The notes under the pieces: generated by a model
Seen by the model: the letters and a program-made list of their open reading frames with translations, nothing else
Told to the model about the DNA's origin: nothing
Database searches by the model: none
Source of the DNA: Lucinisca nassula
Taxonomy: Eukaryota > Mollusca > Bivalvia > Lucinida > Lucinidae
Direction: 5' to 3'
Assembly (NCBI GenBank): GCA_963580285.1
Contig: OY757014.1
Span: forward strand, 99,078,072-99,142,071
DNA: 64,000 bases
Part shown: in pieces, positions 22,100 through 31,432 of the stretch
Numbering within the stretch: the first letter of the stretch is position 1
How the letters are laid out: each line of letters starts with the position of its first letter
Position numbers and translations under genes: made by a program

Positions 22100-22335
22100 T
22101 TTTTTTTTTTTTTTGGGTTTGGGTTTTACGGCCCTTTCAAGATTATTTCACTCATATCGAGCCGATCGTTAATCAGAGGTGGGCGAAAACCGGAGTACCC
22201 GGAGAAAAACCACCTGACCTTCCGTTGCAGAACTTGGCGTCTCACACGTGGCCCGAGCGAGGCTCGAACCTACGGCGGTGAGAGACCTAATGACTAAGAG
22301 TCAGCGCTCTTATCCATTAGGCCACGGAGGCCCGT
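22090..22335 (-). mobile_element. S3 SINE, tRNA-derived, full length
   Basis: On the minus strand the head is GGGCCTCCGTGGCCTAATGG (A-box-like), with GGTTCGAGCCTCGC as a B-box-like segment. The body has GTCAGGTGGTTTTTCTCCGG, and the end is GGGCCGTAAAACCCAAACCC followed by A-rich sequence. This pattern is familiar from molluscan genomes. Confidence 0.8.
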
Positions 22336-22385
22336 AGGTAGGTCTTTAATACATGTACTTAAAACCAGATACAAGAGATGCAAAA

Positions 22386-22889
22386 ATCTCTCTCAGGATT
22401 ATACGTAAGCGGTTAACCAGTGCGCCAAAAACTGGGAACTGCTCTTCTTGAATCATCGGAATGGAGAGAATGACCATAGAAAAGATTCCATGATCAATCT
22501 CCACGACACCAGCAGGTATCAAACCCGCGTCGTCCTGATAACCAGTCAGTTTGATTTTGTTTGTTTGATTTGAGATTTAACGTCCCCGTCAACACTGTAA
22601 AGGTCATTTTGGAGACGTTGCTTCGAATTTTGTGGGACTTTTACCCGACATTGAGATGAAATGACATCTCAAGCCCTGTCGCCCAATGAAACCAATAGAG
22701 TTTATTAGCATGGACGGTCCGCCTCGCACCGCGGTTCCTGGACAGGCTTAGATCCTCTGAGCGGTTTACCAGTACTAGTGTGCGGGCCGGATTCAGCTCT
22801 ACGTGGAAGCATCATGCAGCCCATATATTTCTTCAAGCCCCTATGGGTGATCACTAGTCAGACGCGCATCCGACTGAGCTACCGAAGCC
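22386..22889 (-). mobile_element. S2 SINE interrupted by S1
   Basis: S2 tail and body run from 22386 to 22549 and the tRNA-like head from 22849 to 22889 (GCTTCGGTAGCTCAGTCGGA on the minus strand). S1 sits between, within the anticodon-arm equivalent of the head. Confidence 0.75.
22550..22848 (-). mobile_element. S1 SINE inside S2, with TSD
   Basis: The flanking direct repeats GATAACCAGTCAG (22537-22549) and GATCACTAGTCAG (22849-22861) match at 11 of 13 positions. S1 lacks the last few bases of its GC-rich head (...CCCCTATGGGT). Confidence 0.85.
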
Positions 22890-23084
22890 GGACGTTAAGT
22901 GTTGGCTACTCGATCATGAGTGTAACTTTACCGAATTCAGTGCGACAGATGTGCATTCGTGTGTGTTGCTAGACACAAAAATTATGAAAAGCAAAATAGA
23001 TGGGAAGCCTAAATGAGAACGTGTGAACTAAAATATCTATATGGACCAAATCCCGCTAAAATGCATGCCACATTTTTACCTCTT

Positions 23085-23303
23085 GGATATTTTTGTTCTG
23101 CTTTTACAGACCTTTTAAAATCATTTCACATATCGGGGCGATCCTTAATCAGAGTCGGGCGAAAACTGGAGTACTCGGAGAAAAAACACCTGACCTTCCG
23201 TTGCAGAACTTGGCGTTTCACATGTGAGTGGGGCTGGAATCACAGCGAATAGAGACCCAAAGATTAAGAGTCAGCGCCCTTACCCATCAAGCCAGGAAGG
23301 CCC
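23085..23303 (-). mobile_element. S3 SINE, older copy
   Basis: The same order as 22090-22335 is present (CGGGCGAAAACTGGAGTACT, CTGACCTTCCGTTGCAGAAC), but the B-box region is changed and no poly-T boundary remains. Confidence 0.7.
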
Positions 23304-23323
23304 GGTTAATCACTTGGGCATAG

Positions 23324-23605
23324 TGTTTGTTTGTTTGATTTGAGGTTTAACGTCCCCGTCAACACTGTAAAGGTCATTTTGGAGACGTTGATTCCGATTT
23401 TGTGGGACTTTAACCCGACATTGAGATGAAATGACAAATCACGCCCTACCGGCCATAGAAACCGCTAGGGTTTAAGGAGCGGTCCGACTCGCATCACTTT
23501 TCCTGGGCAGGCTAAAACCTTAGCTGTTTACCAGTACTCAAGTTCGGTCGGTTACAGCTCTGCGCGGAAGCACTGTGCAGCCCAATCTATTTCTCCAGGC
23601 CCCGA
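23324..23605 (-). mobile_element. S1 SINE, diverged
   Basis: The inverted (CAAA)n tail, GATTTGAGGTTTAACGTCCC, and head CCAGGCCCCGAT are in S1 order with many differences. Possible short duplicates, CATAGTG and GATAGTG, lie on either side. Confidence 0.75.
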
Positions 23606-23626
23606 TAGTGTCATTGTTTATATCTG

Positions 23627-23857
23627 CTATCCAGCACAATCTGAAGATGGACCTCTGTTTACCGCAGTCATAATAGCATACTGAAGGTTGTCTTTAACCG
23701 CAGCTCGAAGTTCGCTTGTGTGAAGAAGTTTTTTGATGTACTGAAAACACAATTCCACAGGGTTTAATGTGGGCGCGAAAACAGGCGTGAACACGTATTC
23801 AGTTCCTGCTTCCTCCAACATTACAACCATAATCTGTCCGACTCGGAACAGTCCCAC
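23627..23857 (-). pseudogene. Tc1/mariner (IS630-type) transposase, C-terminal fragment
   Basis: The 76-codon frame contains VVMLEEAGTEYVFTPVFAPT followed by LNPVELCFQYIKKLL. In Tc1/mariner and IS630 transposases the last catalytic segment has the form pPYSPdLNPIE..W..lK, with the final acidic residue in NPIE or NPVE. The match is to this segment and the helix after it. The upstream catalytic Asp residues and the DNA-binding domain are absent. The fragment is only about a fifth of the usual length (around 340 residues). It lies between an S1 and an S1 tail, so it was cut by rearrangement rather than inserted whole. Confidence 0.65.
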
Positions 23858-23930
23858 AATATTGGAAACAACGTCTCAAAAATGGCCTACACAGTGTTGA
23901 AGGGGACGTTAAACCTCCAAACAAAAAAGG
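23848..23930 (+). mobile_element. S1 3' tail fragment
   Basis: CAGTCCCACAATATTGGAAAC through GGGGACGTTAAACCTCCAAAC matches the S1 3' third. It starts abruptly next to the transposase fragment. Confidence 0.7.
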
Positions 23931-24067
23931 TGTATAGCACAGTTGTCTTTTCTAACCAGGTCCTCTGGATTTAAACACATATTTCCATTATTGTCATATG
24001 AATGCACGGCCTCTTAAAAAAAATCAAAAACCGTATCTGTATTGCTGGCCTCATCCACAATATTTGC

Positions 24068-24360
24068 GGGGTTGGGGTGGCACCGGGCTTAATAAAATAG
24101 ATGGGCTGCATGATGCTTCCACGCAGAGCTAAAACCGACTGCAACCGAGTACTGGAACAGCTTAGAGGATCTAAGCCTGTCAAGACAAAGTGATGCGTGT
24201 TGGACCGTCCATGCATGTACACCCTCTTAGTTTCATTGGGTGGCAGGTCTTGAGATGTCATTCCATCTCAATGTCGAGGTAAAAGTCACACAAAATTGAA
24301 AGCAACGTTTCAGAATGACTTACATAGTGTTGACGGGGACGATTAACCTCAAATCCAACA
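24068..24360 (+). mobile_element. S1 SINE, diverged
   Basis: It runs from GGGCTTAATAAAATAGATGG through GGGGACGATTAACC. The near-repeat ATATTTGCG / ACATTTGCG on the two sides could be a decayed TSD. Confidence 0.75.
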
Positions 24361-24475
24361 ACATTTGCGTATGAAATACCGTATACTCCAATAAGCAAAC
24401 TGAGTTTTCTGCCCGCGGAGAAATTCAACGGCTAATTCCCCCCTTTGTCCATAATACGTGGTGACAACAAGCGAC

Positions 24476-24770
24476 CGGTCCCGCCCATAGGGGCTTGAAG
24501 AAATATATGGGCTGCATTATGCTTCCACGCAGAGCTGAATCCGGCCCGCACACTAGTACTGGTAAACCACTTAGAGGATCTAAGCCTGTCCAGGAACCGC
24601 GGTGCGAGGTGGACCATCTATGCTAATAAACCCTATTGGTTTCATTGGGCGAGTGGGCTTGAGATGTCATTTCATCTCAATGTCGGGTAAAAGTCCCACA
24701 AAATTGGAAGCAACGTCTCCAAAATGACCTTTACAGTGTTGACGGGGACGTTAAACCTCAAATCAAACAA
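24476..24770 (+). mobile_element. S1 SINE, with TSD
   Basis: An exact 13-bp direct repeat, GACAACAAGCGAC, flanks the element at 24463-24475 and 24771-24783. The body is close to the young-looking consensus. It landed just upstream of an older S1 in the same orientation. Confidence 0.9.
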
Positions 24771-24785
24771 GACAACAAGCGACAG

Positions 24786-25066
24786 TCCGCCCCGCCCATC
24801 GGGGCTTGGAGAAAAAAATGGGCTGTGTGATGCTGTCACGCAGAGGTAAAACTGACCACACATGAGTACTGGTAAACCGCTCGGAAGGACTGAGCCTGTC
24901 CAGGCCAGACCGCCCAATGCATGTAAGCCTTTGGTATCATTGGGCGACTTGAGTTGTCATTTCATCTTAGTGTCGGGCAAAAGTCTCACATATTTAGAAG
25001 CAACGTCCCCAAAATGACATAAATAGTGTTGACGGGGACGTTAAACCTGAAATCAATCAATCAACA
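24786..25066 (+). mobile_element. S1 SINE, older neighbour
   Basis: The head GCCCCGCCCATCGGGGCTTG is well kept but the body has diverged, and the tail is (AATC)n rather than (CAAA)n. Confidence 0.8.
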
Positions 25067-25724
25067 AGCTGGAGGTTCGTCAAAATAAGGGCTGATGCTG
25101 TGTAGAACGTCAATGAAAAACTTGTGTGAAACGAAACGGACTATAGACAATCATCGGTGACGCTCTTGCACAAAACTACTTCTGATTGGTTATTATGCTT
25201 GAACAGTATGACGCAGTTATAAACAATCTGTGATTACGCGAGCCCAATAGATTGACACTTGTACGACTGGTTTGCTAGATCTTTTCGCAATCGATAATAA
25301 AACTGTTGGAAAACGGAAGACTAATGGAATCAAGTTGATACAAGATACCAACTACAGAGTTCCTTTTTCGCCACTTAAGCTTATTCTTATAAAATCTTAT
25401 AGAATATGATAAAATTTTGTAGTAAACGAATTTTATCACATACTATGAAAGCTAAATGCGAAACGGCAATCAAAGAACTCAGACATATCCAGTCTCCTAA
25501 GCAACACGAAGACTTGGTTGCAAAAGGAAGTTTACCTTTCGAGTTTATCAAATTTTGGTGGCTGGGTGAATAACTCTTTCCATGAAAACAGCATTTGGAA
25601 TCGCGATTTAAACCTCAAAACATAGAGCATCGGGAACCACACATTTGATAAGTTTTAATTGTTTCGCTGAGCATGAATTTATGACTGTGTTAACCTACCA
25701 AGCAATTAAGGATTTGATTTTTTT
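25067..25724. other. Unassigned, with a small AT hairpin
   Basis: ATGATAAAATT-TTGTAGTAAACG-AATTTTATCACAT forms a short hairpin at about 25407-25442. No gene was recognised. Confidence 0.35.
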
Positions 25725-25847
25725 AGTGTAAGATCGAATTTTATCTCACCGAATGAACACCAAAACCAGTATTTTCACGAGTGGCATGCTACGAGAGAAA
25801 ATATCAGTTTTGGTGTTCATGAGTGAAATAAAATTCGATCTTACACT
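25725..25847. repeat. Fold-back with ~50-bp arms
   Basis: The left arm begins AGTGTAAGATCGAATTTTAT and includes ATGAACACCAAAAC. The right arm is the near-complement, ending at 25847. The loop holds CACGAGTGGCATGCTACGAG. No other copy was found in this window. Confidence 0.75.
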
Positions 25848-25848
25848 G

Positions 25849-26000
25849 ACTCCGATTGGCCTGACCAGGGACAGAACATCAGACACTGACCAACATTACA
25901 TAAAATTAAATTCTCTCTAACACTCAGTTAGCCTTTACGTTGGAACTTTCATAGAATTTGAGGCCTGACCCACCGGCGTGCAATTAAAGAGGACAGCACA
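25849..26000 (-). pseudogene. LR retroelement coding end plus start of 3' untranslated part
   Basis: On the minus strand the short frame LFNCTPVGQASNSMKVPT ends in a stop, followed by the start of the LR 3' untranslated sequence down to the phrase GTCCCTGGTCAGGCC. Both sides are truncated. A further triplet of TATCATGTACTGA lies at about 26138-26172. Confidence 0.6.
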
Positions 26001-26241
26001 ATCTTTCAAGAACTATTCCTGTATTTTTTTTTCGAACACAATATTTTCCGAACAGCGTATAAATCATTAATCCACAGCTTCTAGTACTTTCCTTTGATGT
26101 TGGCAGTACTTATAAATTTTGATAAATGTATTGTTATCATGTACTGATATCATGTACTGATATCATGTACAGTTTTGAATGGACCAATCAGCTGAGCTAC
26201 AATTAAAATAGGAAAGGGCTTCTAGCTCTGCATGACAAAAT

Positions 26242-27115
26242 TAACATTGTCAGGGTATTCATTAAAATAGCCTCGCGGAGGTGATTTGAATGAGTACCCA
26301 CATTCAAAATAGCTTTTACTTAATGGCAAACAGTGCAGACCCTGATCAGACTGCTCCTTCTGATCTGGGTCTGATCTGAGACTGATTTTCTTGGTGTCCG
26401 AACAGTTAAGTATAAACGTAGACAGTAACAAAATAATTTTTGCCTGACTGAACCAACTGAATTCTTCTGTTATTTTGTTCTGTTACATTTTCAGCCGTAA
26501 CAATTTAACATTGTGGGTATTCATTAAAATAGCCTCGCCGAGGCTACTTGAATGAGTACCCACATTTAAAATGGCTTTTATTTAATGGCAAACAGTGCAG
26601 ACCCTGATCAGACTGCTCCTTCGGATCTTAAAATGGGAAGGGGCTTCTAGCTCTGCATGACAAAATTAACATTGTGGGTATTCATTCAAATAGGCTCTCC
26701 AAGGTTATTTGAATAAGAACCCACATTTAAATAGTTTTACCTTAATGGCAAACAGTGCAGACCTGATCAGACTGCTCCTGATCTTAAAATGGGAAGGGGC
26801 GTCTAGCTCTGCATGACAAGATTAACATTGTGGGTATTCATTCAAATAGCCTCGCCAAGGTTATTTGAATGAATACCCACATTTGAAATAGCTTTTACTT
26901 GATGACAAACAGTGCAGACCCTGATCAGACTGCTCCTTCTGATCTTAAAATGGGAAGGGGCTTCTAGCTCTGCATGACAAAATTAACATTGTGGGTATTC
27001 ATTAAAATTGCCTCGCCGAGGTTATTTGAATGAGTACCTACATTTAAAATAGCTTTTGCCGAATCAGTGCAGACCCTGATCAGACTGCTCCTTCTGATTT
27101 TTAGTTTCTCCAGTT
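26242..27115 (+). repeat. ~160-bp tandem array combining two hairpin modules
   Basis: Five units begin TTAACATTGTGGGTATTCAT at about 26242, 26505, 26666, 26822 and 26983. Spacing is about 160 bp except for the first, which has about 100 bp extra. Each unit has an FB-like hairpin (GTGGGTATTCATTAAAATAG..TTGAATGAGTACCCAC) followed by the left half of HC (GCAAACAGTGCAGACCCTGA) and GGGAAGGGGCTTCTAGC. Confidence 0.85.
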
Positions 27116-27124
27116 CTCCATAAA

Positions 27125-27245
27125 ATCAAATTGTAGGTACTCGCTAGAACCGCTTCATCTAGGCAAGTCCAACGAGTACCCACAACATGTTTTTGTGGGA
27201 TGAGGCAGTTCAAGTGAGTACCCACAACATACCTTTTTATGGAGA
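27125..27245 (+). repeat. Damaged FB core hairpins
   Basis: TTGTAGGTACTCGCTAGAACC and CCAACGAGTACCCACAAC, then a second GAGTACCCACAACATAC, indicate one and a half FB cores. A gap of unassigned sequence follows to 27633. Confidence 0.6.
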
Positions 27246-27633
27246 AAAAATATCCCTGAATTATCACAAAATATGCTCCCATTTACTGGTGACAAACATT
27301 TTATGAAACATTTGCATGCAGCAAAAGAAAATTTAATGGAAGTCCTTTCACTTGACGGTTCAGCATTAAAATGCCCCAGTGATAAACATCAGGTTAAAAA
27401 AGCATGATCAAATAACCTGTGGTCAGTTGGATTTAGACCAATCAAATCCAATTGAATATTAATGAAGCAGAGAAGCTGACAGTGTCCTTTCAGACAGGAC
27501 AATCCATTTTCCAGACGGGGTAAATCAGGTCAAATAAAAGAAATTGAAATTAACAGTAAATAAAACAAATATGCTTAATAGGTTTTATCTATTATCTTTA
27601 AGTGGAAGTTACAATAAGCTGTGGATTAAAACA

Positions 27634-27794
27634 GATATATCCAATTGTTTTTGAGAAATATTGGTAAATATTTGTACTGATTGACATCTGTACAGGATAA
27701 TTAGACTCGCCCTGGCGGGCTCGTCAAATTATCCTGTACAGATATCAATCAGTACAAATATTTACCAATATTGCACAAAAACAATGGATATATC
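27634..27794. repeat. Fold-back with ~75-bp arms
   Basis: The left arm runs from GATATATCCAATTGTTTTTG through TTGGTAAATATTTGTACTG to ACAGGATAATT. The right arm is its near-complement. The centre CGCCCTGGCGGGC near 27712 is itself palindromic. No flanking duplication or second copy was recognised. Confidence 0.8.
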
Positions 27795-27930
27795 TATTAC
27801 TTAAAGCTTACAAAAGCGTCAGTACACCGGATTTCCGGATTTACAAGCCTTTAGAAAACCATTTCATGCTTTTTTTGTATTTTTATTGTAAAGATCATCT
27901 CGCAGTTTTTTTTTTCGGAATTACAAAATA

Positions 27931-28095
27931 GAAGTGAAGGCAATGATCAGGAATCGATACAATTAACCCACAGCTCCCAATAGAGACACCAAAGGGAAAG
28001 AAACACAATTAGACCCTAATGGAAACATCATAAGCGGAAAGCCAAAAGGACAGTTACTTTCCCACAAAATGGCCGATTGGCTATCCAAAGCAATT
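27931..28095 (-). mobile_element. LR retroelement 3' end fragment
   Basis: It begins at the 3' boundary (AAATAGAAGTGAAGGCAATG) and runs through GACACCAAAGGGAAAGAAAC and GTTACTTTCCCACAAAATGG to GGCTATCCAAA. Only the last 165 bp of the element are present. Confidence 0.75.
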
Positions 28096-28384
28096 GGTTG
28101 TTTAGATCAGGCTGAAAGAATATAGTTGTATAAATCGGGCTTGTATTTGAGGGTCATTGATGAGGCCTAATTGGCCAAAACTAGCTAGCCTGGCCCAGAA
28201 AACATGTACACTTCATATTTTCCTGTTCTGCGGTGCATTCCTTGCTTTCAAAGGATAACCCTTTTATAGAACATATTGTAAATGTTGAAGGGTCACTAAT
28301 GAGACCTCGTTTGCCAATACTAGCTAATTTCTTAAAAACCGTTTGGGAAATATATCCTATATTTTAAGCTCTATATGATATTTT
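28096..28384 (+). repeat. Dispersed repeat, two partial copies
   Basis: GGGCTGAAAGAATATAG, GTTGAAGGGTCA and GAGGCCT..TTTGCCAATACTAGC occur near 28110-28195 and 28280-28335, and again at 29309-29405. No element ends could be identified. Confidence 0.5.
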
Positions 28385-28537
28385 TTATTTCGTTTTTCAG
28401 CCCTTCCAAGATGACTTAAATAATTTCGGGCCGATTGTTAATTTACCAGAATCAGTAGTACAGGTACCCTCCCTGAATAGTTGCCTCCACTTCTATTTTG
28501 ACCCATATATGCCTCGCGGCCCTTTTCTGGGACATTG

Positions 28538-28604
28538 GCAAACAGTGCAGACACAGATCAGACGCCGCAAAACGCGGCGTCTGATCTGTGTCTTCACTAT
28601 TTGC
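28538..28604. repeat. HC hairpin with compensatory changes
   Basis: GCAAACAGTGCAGACACAGA pairs with TCTGTGTCTTCACTATTTGC around the inner stem CAGACGCCGC/GCGGCGTCTG. Compared with other copies, CCCTG has become CACAG on the left and the partner has become CTGTG on the right, so pairing is kept. Confidence 0.8.
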
Positions 28605-28869
28605 TTAAATAACACTCATTTTTGTAAAATTTCCTACAAGAAATAACAAACCTGACACCCCTATAATTGGAAATGGTCCACTCCAAACTTACTGGATGGA
28701 ATATTCCATTGTCATATATGGGTTAAAAGTAGACTGAATAACTGGTGGCACAACCATCCATCCAAGTTTAACCCAGCATGTTATGTTCCCAGACAGGTCA
28801 CAAGAAACAATATCCAAATGCGTCTGGAGGAGGCAGAAATGCATGATATGGACGAACAGTAAGTAAGAA

Positions 28870-29002
28870 AAAGGTAACTGTCATGTTGGTGTTTCCATTA
28901 GGGTCTAGTTATTTCAAGTGTATGTTTCTTTCCCTTTGGTGTCTCTGGTGGGAGGTGTGGGTTAATTGTATCGATTCATGATCATTGCCTTGACTTCTAT
29001 TT
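28870..29002 (+). mobile_element. LR retroelement 3' end fragment
   Basis: TTGGTGTTTCCATTAGGGTC, TTTCTTTCCCTTTGGTGTC and CGATTCATGATCATTGCC lead to the usual boundary CTTGACTTCTATTTT. Confidence 0.7.
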
Positions 29003-29085
29003 TCCCTGAGAAAAAAAATACCTGACCTTCCGTTGCAGAACTTGGCGCCTCCTGTTTGACTGGAGTGAGGCTCGCACCAGCAGCT

Positions 29086-30338
29086 GTGAAATAACATTTA
29101 TGTTACAGTCTAGCTTATCTTGAAAAAATACTCATTTTGAAGATATCCAAAACTCCTCAAAGTCAGGCGCGATACAGTCAAGTTTTGTTCTAAAGTATAC
29201 ACCATCGCCGCCAAATAAATCAAAGCACAGAGGGTACTGATAGTGCGATTGTTTGAGAACTTTTGATAGGATAAGACAGACGAATTTTGCATTGGATGTT
29301 TAAATTGGGCTGAAAGAATATAGAAGTTTAAATCGGACTTGTAAATGTTGAAGGGTCATTAATGAGGCCTCATTTGCCAATACTAGCTAATTTGGCCCAT
29401 TTCTTTGCTGTATGTCTTGCTTCCAACGCATATAAGTTGATAGAAGTCATTAACTACAGCTGGTGTTAAGGAACTGTTTAGTCGTTAAATTTGATTTATT
29501 GTTGTTGTTTGTTCATATTATTTAAGACTATAGAAAAATAATACTTATATTTCTTAATCATTTCTTACAAGTTTTTCAGCTTTATAAATTTGTCAATAAT
29601 ATCTTTAAACAGTATTTATTTTGAACTATTCACAAATAGGGAACACAATATTACATTGCACAGGATCTGATAAACGTTTTAAAAAAGGTCTTACTTATAT
29701 TGATCATCTCCTAAAACAAATCTTAATGTTTATAAGAATAAATATATCATATGAGGATTTAAAAATTAAACAGTATTTGATGTACATGCATATAGTTTCT
29801 AAGATGGTATCTTTTAACTGATCCTTAACAATGTATCACTTGATCCTCCGTTTCCTATCCCCACTTAGAACAGCTACATAGAATAATAACAATGACGAAG
29901 AATCGCCCCGGCTTTGGTGCGAAACATCCCATTAACGCGGTAGTCACGGGTATCGGTCTCCCCCAGAGGTACTGAATTTTTGCTGACTGTGCATGCCCCA
30001 AAGAGCTTGTCTGTATTAAAATCTAGGGCGGATATCCAGAAAATTTTATGACGACGACCGTCAAGGGAATGTGATAAAGATATTTTCTACCACCAAAAAT
30101 AACTTCATTCCTCTTTATTAATATAAATAAAACAAAGACTGGCCTAATGACTGCAATGTATGCATAACCATACAGGAAGCGAATTTTATCGAACTCTGTG
30201 TATTTCCCAGTACAGTGTACCATGTACAGTGAACCGTGTGTTACTCAGCTATAAGAATTTACTGCTATGACGGCTGCTATTTACCTATCGTAATGTTGTA
30301 ACCACCTAGCGGAGTCATCAATGAAAAAGGTACCCATC
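29086..30338. other. Unassigned
   Basis: Apart from the repeat at 29309-29405 noted above, no gene or family was recognised. Short open frames (for example 29621-29821 and 30023-30223) have no recognisable domains. Confidence 0.35.
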
Positions 30339-30583
30339 CGTAACGAAAACACGCGTATATAATTTTGACACCCTTTAACCCCATTTTTATATAGTAAAAC
30401 TGAGGTTGACAAAAGGTATACTTTTTTACATATTTCTGCTCAAACGGTTCTAACGATTACTTACAATCTCTGTTTTGAGTAGAAATATAAAAGAACAGGA
30501 TTTTTTTTACTGAAAAATTCATTATTATGGGGTACACATTTTCCATTATAATTTTATATTTGAATAGGCGTGTTTTCGTTATG
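30339..30583. mobile_element. FB-A fold-back element with a damaged core
   Basis: The ends are CGTAACGAAAACACGCGTAT and ATAGGCGTGTTTTCGTTATG. The core lacks its left stem: CTGCTCAAACGGTTCTAACG goes directly to the right half. Confidence 0.75.
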
Positions 30584-31432
30584 TTTTCATTCATAAATAT
30601 TATACACGGGGAATCCCTGGATAAAATTTATAATTAATGAAAAACAGGAGGAAATGTGCGTTCATGAAATAACTTGATAGAACACACTAGTAATTATCTT
30701 TAGTACCTTCGGAAGTTTCATTTTATTTATGAAGAACTTTTGAAACTGTTTTGAATCTGGAGCAATAATTTCTCTCGGATGCCTCTTGGTGGTGATTAGG
30801 CAGTTTGCAGTATGCGAGGCTCATCACTCTTATGTTGACTATGGGCGACTGTTGAAAACAATCTGCCCATAAAGCCGTCTTTTCGTCTCAAAATACTTTT
30901 CCAAAATTATACATAGTCTTGACAACCTAAATATTTAGCTAATTATAGAATACGATGGAGAATAAAATGTTTAAACTAACAAACATTTACTGTTCACTTG
31001 ACCTTTTGCAGCGTGCACTTGGGAGACTATACGTTATTTCATGCTAGAGCTAATCTTTTTTATGTTGTGTGGAGCGGTCTCTATATTCTGACATGCAGTT
31101 GGAAATATGAACTAGGTTGACTAAAATAGACTAGAGCAACGTTCTGAACAAAATGCAGACAGGCAGGACCTTACTTTATTTAAATCGTGATCTCTTAATT
31201 CCAGTTCAAGTTTTGTTTTTGTTTTGTTTTGTTGCAAAATAGGGCCGACTTCAGGAAAATATTCATTTCCACTTATTTTACGTGGAGGTCACAAACTTGT
31301 AAATATAGGAAGGGCCGCTATTGGTCCAAAAGGTTTATGGAGAATCAGGGGTATATTTTGAAAGTAAACTGTCCTGTGATTGGACAATAATGGATTTGGT
31401 GAAATTAAAAGTTGATTTGACAAATAGATATT
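30584..31432. other. Unassigned
   Basis: No gene or family was recognised. A (TTTTG)n tract lies at about 31210-31235. Confidence 0.35.

Larger units (their letters stand above)
28385..29085 (-). mobile_element. S3 SINE split by other repeats
   Basis: The S3 3' part is at 28385-28478 (AGCCCTTCCAAGATGAC, GGGCCGATTGTTAAT). The part nearer the head is at 29003-29085 (CTGACCTTCCGTTGCAGAAC). Between them are an HC hairpin (28538-28604) and an LR 3' end (28870-29002). Confidence 0.6.

Noticed and set aside
22225..22335. Functional tRNA gene at the S3 head
   Set aside because: The anticodon-arm region is longer than a tRNA allows, and the sequence continues into a SINE body present in other copies.
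26242..27115. CRISPR-like array
   Set aside because: Units are 160 bp with conserved 'spacers' and the context is eukaryotic. It is a tandem repeat.
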